Below are positions 23,080-33,022 of a stretch of DNA of 53,727 bases, piece by piece. Each line of letters opens with the position of its first letter. The stretch's first letter is position 1. This DNA comes from Desulfobulbaceae bacterium. GTDB lineage: Bacteria > Desulfobacterota > Desulfobulbia > Desulfobulbales > Desulfobulbaceae. The stretch covers positions 61,752 to 115,478 of the forward strand of contig DNUE01000063.1 in assembly GCA_003508005.1 (NCBI GenBank), in the 5' to 3' direction. The notes under the pieces are model-generated. The model was not told the origin of the DNA. It saw only the letters and a program-made list of their open reading frames with translations, and did not search any database. Both the position numbers and the translations under genes were made by a program.

Positions 23080-24229
23080 GAACAACCCTTCTGTAGTGTT
23101 CTGCCATGGTTGAGGCAATTTCGGGCCATGTATAATGCGCCTTTACCCACGCCGCCCCTTGTTTCCCCATGCTTTCCAGGCCCGACAGGTCGAGAACTAA
23201 ATCTGAAAAAGTCTGTGCCAGTTTATCAGCGGGAATTACCAACCCGCCGCCACACTGCCGAACCACCTCCCCTGCTCCGACCTCTTCGGTCGCCACCACC
23301 GGAATTCCCCGAATCAGGGCCTCCAGCACCGTGTTGCCGAAATTCTCGGAATAGGAAGGAAGCACGAAAAAACGTGCCCCGGCGAACAGCGCCTCCTTGT
23401 CCGCGCCGCTGACCGACCTGGCCAAAAAAGTCACCGCCAACCCCACGCCACATTCTTCGACATGGCGCTGCAATTCCGGGAGATACCCCTCCTCATCATT
23501 GCCGGCAATCAGCAAACGGGTACCCTTAACCTCCCGCCAAGCCCTTATCAGTCGATCCAGCCCTTTTTTCCAGTTGATCCGGCCAAGAAAAAGTACGTAA
23601 CCACCTTGTCCAATAGCCTTCTGAACGTCCTCGCTCACATCCGCCCTTGACCAGGATTGCGGCAGATCAACCCCGTTGGGCAGGTTCCAGACCTCCGGCA
23701 GCCTGAACCCGAACCCCCTGAGCTCTTCCGCCTCCTTGCCTGAGGTCACATGCACTGCCGCCGCCTTTTCGATGTTCCTCGCTTCAATCAGTCTGATCCA
23801 GGCCGTTTTGATCCAGCGACTTTTACGTTGAATCAACGCCTTCACCAGCATCCCCCGGGGCGACAAGACATAAGGCACCCCTGCCGACCGCGCGACCCGG
23901 GCCGTCGCCCAGGTAGGCCAGAGAAAGACCGAATGCAGGTGCACCAGGTCAAAGGAAGGCATCTGCTTCTTCAAATGCCGCATCATTTCAGGTGAATAAT
24001 AGATGCGGCGCAAAACCCGGGAGTGAAAATACCATACTTTTACCCCATCCAGGGTAATCGCATCCCCCAAGGGTACCACACTATCTCCACTGCCATCGAC
24101 GTTCGTTGTTACGACATGCACCTCATGCCCAAGCCCTGCCAATGCCCGGCACAATCCATGCACCGAATAGATAGGCCCGCCATAGCGAGTTGCGGGAAGA
24201 TAACTTGGAACAACATGGAGGATGCGCAT
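23072..24229 (-). CDS. Family 4 glycosyltransferase
   Basis: Retaining GT-B enzyme of 385 residues. N-terminal MRILHVVPSYLPATRYGGPIY is the usual glycine-rich acceptor-side start. FLGRINWKKGLDRLIRA opens the nucleotide-sugar domain and PSYSENFGNTVLEALIRGIPVVAT carries the E-x7-E motif. It transfers a sugar during glycan assembly; donor and acceptor unknown. It lies 8 bp from the end of the FkbM gene upstream. Confidence 0.89.
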   Translation of the reverse strand: MRILHVVPSYLPATRYGGPIYSVHGLCRALAGLGHEVHVVTTNVDGSGDSVVPLGDAITLDGVKVWYFHSRVLRRIYYSPEMMRHLKKQMPSFDLVHLHSVFLWPTWATARVARSAGVPYVLSPRGMLVKALIQRKSRWIKTAWIRLIEARNIEKAAAVHVTSGKEAEELRGFGFRLPEVWNLPNGVDLPQSWSRADVSEDVQKAIGQGGYVLFLGRINWKKGLDRLIRAWREVKGTRLLIAGNDEEGYLPELQRHVEECGVGLAVTFLARSVSGADKEALFAGARFFVLPSYSENFGNTVLEALIRGIPVVATEEVGAGEVVRQCGGGLVIPADKLAQTFSDLVLDLSGLESMGKQGAAWVKAHYTWPEIASTMAEHYRRVVHA

Positions 24230-24236
24230 AGCGGGT

Positions 24237-25133
24237 TTATAGGCTGATTCCCCTCACAAGAAACGGGACGGCCCCTGCCAAACGCTCCGAAACCAGCTCA
24301 ACATTCTTGACAAAAAGAGTGTTTCCCGAGCCAGAAGCCCTCCCGTTTAACGGCAGAAGTGTTCTTGTGAAGGGATCATATCTGCATGTCTGGAAATGAT
24401 ATTTTTTCATTTCCTGCAATAATTGCGCATCACTATGGCCGTAACGAAACCCACTCCCGTTTATTTCCATAATCACGGCAAGGGTGTCTTGTGAATCGAG
24501 AATCCCACTCGCTCCGGAAAGGACTTCCATTTCAAATCCTTCTGTGTCGATCTTAAGTAGCGTCGGGGATTCCCCTTTAAGTAGCATGTCAAGAGTATCG
24601 ACCTCCACTTGAATCTTGTCCCCATGATCTTCAAGGGATTGATTGAGAATTACGTGGTTGGTTGTGTCCTTGTCCGCAGCAAACAAAAGCCTTCCCCTCT
24701 TGCTTGCCACGCCCATGTTATAGAGTTTGACAAGTTCAGCGACACCGTTGACCGCAACATTTCTTTTCAACCAAATAAAAGCCAAAGGGATTGGCTCAAA
24801 AGAAATGGTTCTCGCGCCAACAGCTCCTGAGGCGAGAACTGTATAAGAACCTACATTGGCGCCGATATCGACAAACACATCCTCTTTGCGCAAAAAATGC
24901 AGCAGGAAAGCCATATCCTCGAACTCATGCAGGCCGTTGTACAAATTTCCCGTTGCCCCGGTCATCCCCCTCGCGACCAGTAACTTGGCATCATTAACGA
25001 AATCGATCAGGACCGGGCCTGGGAGTATTCTGCTGCCAATCTGCCACCGGATAAATTTCCAGATTGCTTTGAATCTGGCCTGCCTGTTCAAAGGGTGCCC
25101 AGCTATCCCTTTCAAAATTTGAGTTATTCCCAT
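24237..25133 (-). CDS. FkbM-family methyltransferase (first)
   Basis: SAM-dependent O-methyltransferase of the FkbM family, probably methylating a sugar hydroxyl. The 298-residue protein has VFVDIGANVGSYTVLAS as SAM motif I, ISFEPIP, LLKIDTEGFEMEVLSGA and IMEINGSG. ATG 25133 is used; a TTG at 25139 has a better-placed AGAGG and may be the real start. About 60 bp separate it from the GT4 gene at 25164 (read 5' to it). Confidence 0.88.
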   Translation of the reverse strand: MGITQILKGIAGHPLNRQARFKAIWKFIRWQIGSRILPGPVLIDFVNDAKLLVARGMTGATGNLYNGLHEFEDMAFLLHFLRKEDVFVDIGANVGSYTVLASGAVGARTISFEPIPLAFIWLKRNVAVNGVAELVKLYNMGVASKRGRLLFAADKDTTNHVILNQSLEDHGDKIQVEVDTLDMLLKGESPTLLKIDTEGFEMEVLSGASGILDSQDTLAVIMEINGSGFRYGHSDAQLLQEMKKYHFQTCRYDPFTRTLLPLNGRASGSGNTLFVKNVELVSERLAGAVPFLVRGISL

Positions 25134-25163
25134 GAGCAACCGGACAACCTCTTCACCAGGTAA

Positions 25164-26321
25164 TTATTTATAACCGTCACAGACATGCCTGAGGGCTGAC
25201 TTCAACCCGGCAGTGGCAACCGGCATCGAATATTTTTCGAGAACCAGCGATCTACCGGCCTTCCCCATGGCGGCTGCGCGGTTACGGTTTTTCAGCAAAC
25301 GCTCCATTGCCTCTGCCAACCCTTCCGCCTCGCCGGTAAAAATATACCCCGTTTCGTCTTCAAGCACCAGGTCAGGCCCGCAGCCGACCTGATCGCTCAC
25401 GATCACCGGCAGGCCAAAGAGCATGGCCTCGTTAGTCACCAGCCCCCAAGTTTCTCCATTGGTCGATGGCAGGACAAAGGCATCCGCGGGCACATAGGCC
25501 TTCCACATCTCGGTCTGATTGAGGAACCCCGTGAAATGTGCGGGCACATTCAAACCTGATGCTCGTTGTTTCAAGGTATCCGTCAACTCGCCAGAACCGG
25601 CAAACAGCAATCTGACCGGCCACCCCTTTTGCCGAAGCATTGCTGACGCTTCAACCAGCAGCATAGGCCGTTTGAACGCCACATGCTTGCCCACAAAGAC
25701 AAAAACAAAATCATCCCCGGCAAAGCCGTATTCTGACCGCATCAATTCACGATCAGCGGCATGGGCTCCCGCCATTTCGATCATGCGCTCGGATTCAACG
25801 AAATAGGCACCCGGAAACAACTTATCTTCCGCAACCCCATTGTCCCGATAAAACTGGTAATTAACCTTGCCAATCACCACAACAGCAGACACAAAACTCA
25901 ACAATATCCTATGAAACAGCTTTACAGAGGAGGTACGTGGACGAAGTGTATTGGACTCACCCCTCAGAATCACAAGCACGCCGAGCAACCGCATCAGAGG
26001 GTATGCCGCCAGCAACCCCGGCTCGTTCCACCCGGTTATCAACACGGTGTCCGGCCCGATTTCACGAACTGCCCGGCGCAAGCACATCAATAGTTTCGGT
26101 ACTGCCTTCAACCTAGCGGGTACTCCAAGCACCCGGCTGGAATAGCCTTGCCGCAGCGGGACATCCCACTGAAACGCCTGGCCGAACCCTACCCCTTGCT
26201 GGACCGAATTGAGCTCGCGGAAAAAAATCACCTCCAGCTCTAACGATTGCTCCCGAGCAAGTGCCCTGAACCATGGGGCCATGTACTGAATGGGATGGGT
26301 GGTGATAATGACAAGTTTCAT
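25164..26321 (-). CDS. Family 4 glycosyltransferase
   Basis: GT-B enzyme of 385 residues. It starts MKLVIITTHPIQYMAPWF, typical of a GT4 subgroup in capsule loci. FVFVGKHVAFKRPMLLVEA and PSTNGETWGLVTNEAMLFGLPVIVSDQVGCGPDLV (E-x7-E) mark the donor domain. Start ATG 26321 overlaps the stop of the ligase/polymerase-like gene by four bases. An upstream extension to 26411 is a shadow inside the ligase-like gene. Confidence 0.88.
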   Translation of the reverse strand: MKLVIITTHPIQYMAPWFRALAREQSLELEVIFFRELNSVQQGVGFGQAFQWDVPLRQGYSSRVLGVPARLKAVPKLLMCLRRAVREIGPDTVLITGWNEPGLLAAYPLMRLLGVLVILRGESNTLRPRTSSVKLFHRILLSFVSAVVVIGKVNYQFYRDNGVAEDKLFPGAYFVESERMIEMAGAHAADRELMRSEYGFAGDDFVFVFVGKHVAFKRPMLLVEASAMLRQKGWPVRLLFAGSGELTDTLKQRASGLNVPAHFTGFLNQTEMWKAYVPADAFVLPSTNGETWGLVTNEAMLFGLPVIVSDQVGCGPDLVLEDETGYIFTGEAEGLAEAMERLLKNRNRAAAMGKAGRSLVLEKYSMPVATAGLKSALRHVCDGYK

Positions 26322-27787
26322 GGCTGAAACGTATCGGAGCGGGACATCTTGGGGTAACGCTTCGGCAACACAGCTGTTCTGGTGGCTGAACCTCCGCTTT
26401 GTTGAACCCATACCGCCCTTTTTCCCATGATAAAGGGGACTGCCAGCACAAAGCCAAGCGACCAGCCCAGGATCAGCAATACAAATACATCACCAAAGAC
26501 CTGATGCGCAGTCACAAAGACCACGGCATTGGCAAAAAGAAAGGCGACAAGCCCGCAGGCAAGGCTCGACAATTGGAGATCCCTTCTCCCGACAAAGTAT
26601 AAAATCCGCCTGAGATGCAAGGCAAAAGCCCCCCCCAGCCAGATCAGCAAGGCAACCCCCGGAACCCCCATCTCGGCAAGCACTTTGCCTATTCCACCTT
26701 CTGCAGCGCCGCCGACCACCGCGGAGCCGGCACCAAAATGCTGTGCCCCCTGGCTCCCTGTACCCGCGCCAGAACCAAAAAAACCATTCTGGGCGATGAC
26801 CCACCGCAACGAATCAACGGTCATCTGCTTCAGCCGCTGCAGCGCATCGCCGCCGACACTCACGCCTCGTTGGACATAAGGTTCAAACCCCTCCGTTGCG
26901 TTATCAGCAAAAAGGTCGAAATAGCTCATCACCGCGAGCGCACAGAACCCCATGATCAGCAGAATCCGGGCTAAACGCGCGCTGCCGTGCTGAAACCATG
27001 CCAGAAAAAACCCGTAGGCAACCACGAAAATCATGATCTCCATGAGGGCCTTGCGCCGCCCGGTCAGCAGGATAGCGCCGAAAAGGACAAGCAATAACGC
27101 GCCTCCAATAATCTTATAGGCTTTCCCTTTTTGGGTATTGGCCAGAATGACGAGGAAACAGAATGCGGCCGCGCCATGCCACGCTGCTACCTCCGGCGCG
27201 CGAAATAATCCATTGGGCAGTTTGACGGCCGGCCCGGTATCCGGGTAGATCCACAACCCAGGGCCAACAGAATCGAGAATTCGCCACTCAAAACCAAGAT
27301 AGGCCAGATATACGGTGCTGACGAACAGAACCGACATCCAGAGGTAATGCTGGAGAAAGGTGATAGCGGCATTAGCGCTCCGGGCATAGACAATGGCCAG
27401 CAGAATCGCCGGCAAGGGTGAAAGATAGGCGATCAGGCCAATACCGGCAACGGTCACACTCCCGGTTTGGGCAAAAGCTATCCCGCAAGAAAGGAGACAC
27501 CAGAATATGAAAATACCGAGGGGGGTGCGCAGACGGTTGTTGCCACCGTGCAGGTACGCAAAACGCAAGGGCACTTTTCTCGCAAGGGCGCCCATGAATG
27601 CGGCAACCAGGAAAAGGCCGACCAGCACAGTGAGAGCGACCGGTTCGCCGGGAATCAGCTTGCGCAGCGGATCCTGCAGAAAGCCGACCAGCAGCGTGAT
27701 CGGAACGCCAAGCCGCCAATTCAGCAGAGAAAGGATGCAAGCCCCCCCTAGCAGGCCGATCGCCAGCACAGCCAACACATCTAACAT
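26318..27787 (-). CDS. O-antigen ligase/polymerase-like membrane protein
   Basis: Polytopic inner-membrane protein of 489 residues with about 11-12 hydrophobic helices and a large extracytoplasmic loop roughly between residues 290 and 370 (GSGAGTGSQGAQHFG). This is the shape of the Wzy_C family, which either ligates O-antigen to lipid A-core or polymerises repeat units. In a locus with an ABC exporter a ligase role is more likely, but an exosortase-system-type polymerase cannot be excluded. It overlaps both neighbours by 4-7 bp. Confidence 0.75.
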   Translation of the reverse strand: MLDVLAVLAIGLLGGACILSLLNWRLGVPITLLVGFLQDPLRKLIPGEPVALTVLVGLFLVAAFMGALARKVPLRFAYLHGGNNRLRTPLGIFIFWCLLSCGIAFAQTGSVTVAGIGLIAYLSPLPAILLAIVYARSANAAITFLQHYLWMSVLFVSTVYLAYLGFEWRILDSVGPGLWIYPDTGPAVKLPNGLFRAPEVAAWHGAAAFCFLVILANTQKGKAYKIIGGALLLVLFGAILLTGRRKALMEIMIFVVAYGFFLAWFQHGSARLARILLIMGFCALAVMSYFDLFADNATEGFEPYVQRGVSVGGDALQRLKQMTVDSLRWVIAQNGFFGSGAGTGSQGAQHFGAGSAVVGGAAEGGIGKVLAEMGVPGVALLIWLGGAFALHLRRILYFVGRRDLQLSSLACGLVAFLFANAVVFVTAHQVFGDVFVLLILGWSLGFVLAVPFIMGKRAVWVQQSGGSATRTAVLPKRYPKMSRSDTFQP

Positions 27788-28725
27788 AACTTATCCTGGA
27801 ACATATTGGGCCTCAACAACCTCGGCCCGCTATGGTAAAGCCTGACTGCCCAGGCCATGCCGGTCAACTCCGCCAGCAGGGTGACCGGTATCCACCAGGG
27901 GCGGCGTAGGTGGTGGCGGGTACTGATGGCGCGAAAGGGTCGCAGGAATAACTGCTGCCAGCGATTTCGAACCAGCCTCGCCCGCAGCAGAAAATAATAG
28001 GCGCCGACGGAATGCCCGGGCCGGGCTGTGCGCAGGTGGTGGCCAAAAGAGCGCGTCCCTCCGCTTGCGGCTTTCAGATGGCGGATGCTCGCCGCCGGCT
28101 CAAAAAGAATCTTCTCTCCGGCCAGGCGCGCCCGGTCGCAGAACTCAGCCTCAAAGCGGTAGGCCACCTGCACGAAATTTTCGTCAAAGCCGCCAAGCCG
28201 CAGGGCGGTCTTGCGATGCACGGAGAAATTGCCCCCCATCAGTTCTTCGACCCACTGTTTTCGAGTGGAACGAAAGCTGAACACGTCATCACTTGAGGGT
28301 TCTTCCCCCGGCTGCAGCACCTGCCCGGCAATGATACGGCTCTCATCGGCGACATGTGCGTTGCGATGCGCCGTGATCAGCCCTGGGGCAGTTATTATAT
28401 CATCATCAAGAAACAAGACGACATCACCACTTGCCTCCAGCAGACCGACATTCATGGCATGGGTAATCGACGGTACAGGCAAGCGAAGCCAACGAATAGC
28501 TCCAGCATCATGCCAGGCTTGCAACTGTTCCCTGATAGCTGGAACATAGTCGGCAGTCTGATCGATAATGAGTATTTCATCGGGACACTCATGCAAATTT
28601 AACAGATGATGTATGGTCTCAAGCAACACCTGTTCACGGCCATAGGTAGGTATGACGGCGCTGATACTATGAATACGACTATCCTCCTTTAAATTGGTCC
28701 TTTTCATTGAAACCATATCAATCAC
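27781..28725 (-). CDS. Family 2 glycosyltransferase
   Basis: GT2 enzyme of 314 residues: SAVIPTYGREQVLLETI, IIDQTAD, VLFLDDDI (metal-binding triple Asp), GGNFSVHRKTALRLGGFDENF. A GTG start at 28725 with AGGAA six bases upstream overlaps the acyltransferase stop by four bases; ATG codons at 28716 and 28707 are alternatives. The C-terminus overlaps the ligase-like start by 7 bp, so the chain of overlaps in this operon is continuous here. Confidence 0.87.
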   Translation of the reverse strand: MIDMVSMKRTNLKEDSRIHSISAVIPTYGREQVLLETIHHLLNLHECPDEILIIDQTADYVPAIREQLQAWHDAGAIRWLRLPVPSITHAMNVGLLEASGDVVLFLDDDIITAPGLITAHRNAHVADESRIIAGQVLQPGEEPSSDDVFSFRSTRKQWVEELMGGNFSVHRKTALRLGGFDENFVQVAYRFEAEFCDRARLAGEKILFEPAASIRHLKAASGGTRSFGHHLRTARPGHSVGAYYFLLRARLVRNRWQQLFLRPFRAISTRHHLRRPWWIPVTLLAELTGMAWAVRLYHSGPRLLRPNMFQDKLC

Positions 28726-29282
28726 AAACGATTCCTGATAAACCGTGCCGGAACGCCACCAACTATTTCATACGGCGCTACATCTTTGTTTACCACCGAA
28801 TGTGCGGCAATGATCGCACCGTCACCTATAGTCACTCCGGCAAGGACAGTAACCTTGGTCCCCAGCCAGACATCACACCCAATACATACAGGGTATTCAC
28901 TACAGGGTTGTTGATCTATGCGTAACTCCCTCGCAATGCCGTGACTGTGGTCGGTAATAAAGCAACCAGGGGCAATTTGCGTATGCGCACCAATTGAAAC
29001 TGACTGCATGATATCGAATTCCGCCCCCTTGCCGATAAAAACAAAATCACCAATATCCAGTTCAGCCTGGCCTGAAACCAGCTTAAAATAGACATCGTCC
29101 TCGACCTGGACTCTCTTTCCCAACGACAGAAGCCATGGCCTGGTGATCAGACATCGCGCCCCAATTGATACCTTTGAACTGATTTTTGCCCCACGCAACT
29201 TGAACCAAAGTGCCCTGGACCGCGCAAGGACCAGTTGGTTACAATTCACAAGGCGTTGAATCTGTATCGCAATGCGGCTCAT
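28722..29282 (-). CDS. Hexapeptide-repeat acyltransferase
   Basis: Left-handed beta-helix O-acetyltransferase of 186 residues, expected to acetylate a sugar using acetyl-CoA. Visible are hexapeptide turns (VSIGAHTQIAPGCFI), the catalytic-type His in TDHSHGI, WLGTKVTVLAGVTIGDGAIIAAHSVV and the closing GGVPARFIRNRL, as in CysE/NodL/WcaF-like enzymes. Start ATG 29282 overlaps the methyltransferase stop by four bases. Confidence 0.88.
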   Translation of the reverse strand: MSRIAIQIQRLVNCNQLVLARSRALWFKLRGAKISSKVSIGARCLITRPWLLSLGKRVQVEDDVYFKLVSGQAELDIGDFVFIGKGAEFDIMQSVSIGAHTQIAPGCFITDHSHGIARELRIDQQPCSEYPVCIGCDVWLGTKVTVLAGVTIGDGAIIAAHSVVNKDVAPYEIVGGVPARFIRNRL

Positions 29283-30067
29283 GAAAGCTCTCCTTGCACC
29301 AGCAGTTGATGAGCCATACGAGGCCCTAACCAAAATGTCTTGAGCATTGCGCGGTCAAGCAAGCGAAGCACCGAGACAGGCATAGCCCTGTGGAGATAAC
29401 GGATTTTCATGTGCCCCGAAATCCATGGCGATTCAAAAAAAGTTATGAAGGGCCGCGCAAAACCTGCGACCTCAAACAACCCGGCCAACTCTTTTGCCGT
29501 GTAAGCAAAAAAATGCCCACCTGCATCGGCGGTATTCCGCATATGCGAAAAGGCGGCCAGGTCACCTACCTCCGAATAGGTCGGCAACGAGTTTCGCAGG
29601 TATTGACCGTTCGGTGTGGTTACGACCAGTTTTCCTCCGGGATTGAGCATACCAAGCAACTTCCGTAGGAAATCGACAGGATGAATCAGGTGTTCGATAA
29701 CCTGATTGGCAAAAATGAGATCGAACCGTTCATCAAGGTCAAGTTCGAGAATGTCAGCATGGATAAACCGGATATCTCCATGTTCATGGCGGGACGCCGC
29801 ATAATCGAGAAATGACTGACGGATATCTACCGCGGTTACTTGGTGCGCGAGTTCAGCCAGTATAAGAGCCAATGTTCCTTGAGCGCAACCAATATCAAGG
29901 ATTCTTTTGCTTGGTCCTTCCGCAATCGCAAGATAGATGTCGAGTTGATTGTGATACTGATTCCAAATATGTTTTGCAACGACTGGATCCCAGATCTCCT
30001 GCATGTCGTGGCGGTAAAGTGCCATGACCTCAGCATCCCAATCTGGGTTGAAGACAGGTTTTTTCAT
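29279..30067 (-). CDS. Class I SAM-dependent methyltransferase
   Basis: Small-molecule or glycan methyltransferase of 262 residues: ILDIGCAQGTLALILAE (motif I), VDIRQSFLDYA, DLIFANQVIEHLIHP, LNPGGKLVVTTPNG. This UbiG/Methyltransf_11-like type is common in O-antigen loci. Start ATG 30067 overlaps the upstream glycosyltransferase stop by four bases. Target not known. Confidence 0.85.
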   Translation of the reverse strand: MKKPVFNPDWDAEVMALYRHDMQEIWDPVVAKHIWNQYHNQLDIYLAIAEGPSKRILDIGCAQGTLALILAELAHQVTAVDIRQSFLDYAASRHEHGDIRFIHADILELDLDERFDLIFANQVIEHLIHPVDFLRKLLGMLNPGGKLVVTTPNGQYLRNSLPTYSEVGDLAAFSHMRNTADAGGHFFAYTAKELAGLFEVAGFARPFITFFESPWISGHMKIRYLHRAMPVSVLRLLDRAMLKTFWLGPRMAHQLLVQGELS

Positions 30068-31002
30068 GGACAGCGCACCAGGGCCGCAAGGGCTTTCAGA
30101 TGCAGAGGCCAAAACTTGAGCGCCTTCCATAAATAGTCGATGGCTGCCGGATTGCCATTATTTCGCAGGCAACATCCGAGGAAATAACAAGCATTTGAAT
30201 GCATCAAGCGTTGAGCGATCAATCCCTTATGGAAAGGGCGAATTAATCCTGCCTGGGCAAGAAATATTTCTTCACTTTTATTATTTCGCCTAGCAAGTGC
30301 GCAGGCAAATATCAAGTTAGCAGTTGCCACCTGTTGCTTGCGGAATTGGCTGCTGATCGAATGCTCCGCAAATAACGCCTTGTAGTAGATCCCCTCGACT
30401 ATAATATGGCGTCCATGTTCCGCAAGCCTGCTCCACAAATCAAGGTCCTGAGCAAAATAGAACTCTTTGCGGTAACCGCCGACTTCATTATATTGAAGGC
30501 GTGGAAACATGGTGCTGCCATGATGGGCCGGCCCCCTGACGTTGACCAAATCCGTTGCCAGCAAGCCTTCCGTTGCACCTTCAGAAGATGGTATATTCTC
30601 CACGAGAAGATGGCCTTCATCCGTCACTGTCCTGACACCGCAGGAAACGAGGGATGCACGAGGAACCCTCAAGAAAGCTTGTAATTGCGCGTCCAACCTG
30701 CCCGGCAATGAGACATCCCCACAATCCTGTCGGGCAATGTACTTGCCCCGCGCCTCCGCGCAACCCCGGATCAGCGCTCGTGTCAGTCCCGCATTTTCTT
30801 GGTTGATGACACGAATACGTGAATCATTCTGGACATATTCCGCCAGAATGTCGCCCGTTGAATCGGTGGAGCCGTCATTGACGATGATAAACTCGAAATC
30901 CACCCCTTCCTGCGCAAGAATGCTGTCAATTGACTCGCGCAGGTATACGGCACCATTGTAGATAGCCATGACAACGGAAACTTCAGGAGACGACACAGGC
31001 AC
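30064..31002 (-). CDS. Family 2 glycosyltransferase
   Basis: GT2 enzyme of 312 residues: VSVVMAIYNGAVYLRESIDSIL, VNDGSTDSTG, and ARQDCGDVSLPGRLDAQ, where many relatives have DADD. The first and last Asp of that motif are kept. AHHGSTMFPR and FAQDLDLWSRLAEHG follow. The annotated GTG at 31002 is very close to AAGGGG; the next GTG (30996) has better spacing. About 55 bp separate it from the next gene upstream. Confidence 0.87.
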   Translation of the reverse strand: MPVSSPEVSVVMAIYNGAVYLRESIDSILAQEGVDFEFIIVNDGSTDSTGDILAEYVQNDSRIRVINQENAGLTRALIRGCAEARGKYIARQDCGDVSLPGRLDAQLQAFLRVPRASLVSCGVRTVTDEGHLLVENIPSSEGATEGLLATDLVNVRGPAHHGSTMFPRLQYNEVGGYRKEFYFAQDLDLWSRLAEHGRHIIVEGIYYKALFAEHSISSQFRKQQVATANLIFACALARRNNKSEEIFLAQAGLIRPFHKGLIAQRLMHSNACYFLGCCLRNNGNPAAIDYLWKALKFWPLHLKALAALVRCP

Positions 31003-31057
31003 CCCTTGAACGGCTACTATAAAATATCATCAACTTCCTTTTTTCATATGTTACTTT

Positions 31058-32026
31058 TCACCACTTGCGCAGCCTATCCGACCAGCAAGCCAATTTCCCC
31101 AAGGCGACCCAGCCTACAATACCTGCGAGAAAACTATAGACTGCCATGTCAAAGCCTCTGCACCGATCAGGCCTGGATGCTTTACAGGACAGTTCAAAAA
31201 GATGCTGCGACACCTCACCTAACCCAGCTGCACCACACTGGCGGCAGAGCAGAAAGAGTTCGCGGGCAAAGTGCTGCATTTCCTGAGTCTCTACTGAGAC
31301 CCCAGCCCTGATAGCATGCGAATAAATCAAGGCATGCGCTCGAGCACGCTCCTTAAGCCTAACCGGGTCTAGAGCCGTACCTTTGCACAAGCGATGATCT
31401 TCATGATCACGGACAACAGCAATATAATCCTCGCAGTAGTGCAACCTTGTTCCTAAGGCAGCAATCCGGCAATCGTATTCCCAATCTTCCTCCAAGCGCA
31501 AATCCGACCAGGCTCCGGCCCCATCGCAGACTTCCGCTCGGTATAGCGGTGTCGGCGTGTCCCACCAGCGTTCCCTCAGGAATGACGGAAACATGAATTC
31601 CACCTTGCGCCCTGAACCTTTCCAAGGAAAAGGATTTTCAAGGCCATCCGCTTCCCGGTAACGAGTCCAGCCGTATGAAACCCCGCACTCGGGATGGTCA
31701 CGCAACCCGTTCACCTGCTTTTCGAATTTGCCAGGCAGCAGCAGGTCATCGCTGTCAAGGTACTGGATGAATTCGCCCCGAACCTCCTGCCGTCCTGACT
31801 CGCGAGCTAACCCCGGTCCACCGTTCTGCTTATGGATGACCCGAATGACATCGGTATGCGCTGCGGCCAGCGCATCGGCCAACTGCCCCGTTTCATCGGT
31901 GGAACCGTCATCGACAATGATGATCTCGATCGGCCGCCAAGTCTGGGCCAGAACGCTGTTAACCGCTTCGTCCAACATATGCGGCCTGTTGTAAACGGGG
32001 AGTATGACACTAATTAAATCTTTCAC
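31058..32026 (-). CDS. Family 2 glycosyltransferase
   Basis: GT2 enzyme of 322 residues: ISVILPVYNRPHMLDEAVNSVLAQTW, VDDGSTDETG, and YLDSDDLLLPGKFEKQ as metal-binding motif. A WDTPTPLYRAEVCDGAGAW segment and LRLEEDWEYDCRIA shape the acceptor side, and a hydrophobic stretch lies near the C-terminus. GTG start at 32026 with no clear ribosome-binding site. Confidence 0.87.
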   Translation of the reverse strand: MKDLISVILPVYNRPHMLDEAVNSVLAQTWRPIEIIIVDDGSTDETGQLADALAAAHTDVIRVIHKQNGGPGLARESGRQEVRGEFIQYLDSDDLLLPGKFEKQVNGLRDHPECGVSYGWTRYREADGLENPFPWKGSGRKVEFMFPSFLRERWWDTPTPLYRAEVCDGAGAWSDLRLEEDWEYDCRIAALGTRLHYCEDYIAVVRDHEDHRLCKGTALDPVRLKERARAHALIYSHAIRAGVSVETQEMQHFARELFLLCRQCGAAGLGEVSQHLFELSCKASRPDRCRGFDMAVYSFLAGIVGWVALGKLACWSDRLRKW

Positions 32027-32070
32027 GTAATGATCAAGTCTACATATACTCTAAACATAAGAATAAAATT

Positions 32071-32997
32071 TCAAAAAATATCATTTATCAAAAAAATTTT
32101 ATATTTATCAATCTGTTCATTAGGAATCAATAATAAATCTGAAATATACTTTTGAATGTCGTATTTATGATTAAACTTCCACATATTAGGATATTTGAAA
32201 AATATACTATAATCAAAACTTTTCATATACGATACGACATCGTCTATTTTATGGTTATGCCAAGCAAGACATATTTTTGCAAATTCACCATATATCAAGG
32301 GCCTAGAATTTTTTAATATTGCTTTTCCACCTTGTAATATAAAAAAATCATATCCATCTGTGTCCAATTTCATCAAGGTAACATTTGAAGGAATTATTTT
32401 TTGGGCAACCATTGAATCCAAAGTTGTAATTTTTAAATTAATTCTTTCACAATTAAAAAGAGAATTTTCCGGCAAAATATTTGCTGTACCTGTCCCACAT
32501 CCGTCCTTCAAATTTCCTTCTACTTGTATTATAACATCTTTTTCCATGTCACCAAGACCTACACGAAAAGACTTAACATTGTTGACAAGACCATTTATTA
32601 TTATATTTCTAACAAGAGAATCATAATTAGAATTAATAGCTTCAAAAGAATAAGTTACAAACTTATCATTATTATATTTATTTTTTTGCATTAATGTAAA
32701 TGGAATAGAAATATATCCAACATTAGCTCCTATATCAAAAAAGTATCCATTAGGATCATAAATTTTGTCAAGAAAAAGAACAGTATCGTGTTCATAACCA
32801 CCCATGTAATATGACATTAACTCGTGCCCGCAATTAGGGTTGATATTCATCTGATATCGAACCGGCTTGTTTAGATATGTCCAAAATGTTTTATTATTCT
32901 TTTTGCTGAAAAATTGGTGAATAATCCGAAGGATCCTTACTTTACCTTTAAAGTTTGGCAAAAGTGTGAATGGGTAAATAACATTATTAATATCCAT
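32071..32997 (-). CDS. FkbM-family methyltransferase (second), AT-rich
   Basis: SAM-dependent methyltransferase of 308 residues: YFFDIGANVGYISIPFT, SFEAINSNYDSLVRNI, LMKLDTDGYDFFILQGG and LIYGEFA. It is only distantly similar to the FkbM protein at 24237. The gene is strikingly AT-rich with many Asn, Lys and Ile codons, unlike its GC-rich neighbours, which points to recent transfer from a low-GC donor. AAGGA lies eight bases before ATG 32997. Confidence 0.86.
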   Translation of the reverse strand: MDINNVIYPFTLLPNFKGKVRILRIIHQFFSKKNNKTFWTYLNKPVRYQMNINPNCGHELMSYYMGGYEHDTVLFLDKIYDPNGYFFDIGANVGYISIPFTLMQKNKYNNDKFVTYSFEAINSNYDSLVRNIIINGLVNNVKSFRVGLGDMEKDVIIQVEGNLKDGCGTGTANILPENSLFNCERINLKITTLDSMVAQKIIPSNVTLMKLDTDGYDFFILQGGKAILKNSRPLIYGEFAKICLAWHNHKIDDVVSYMKSFDYSIFFKYPNMWKFNHKYDIQKYISDLLLIPNEQIDKYKIFLINDIF

Positions 32998-33022
32998 TGT
33001 GTTTTTCCTTTATATAAAGCAT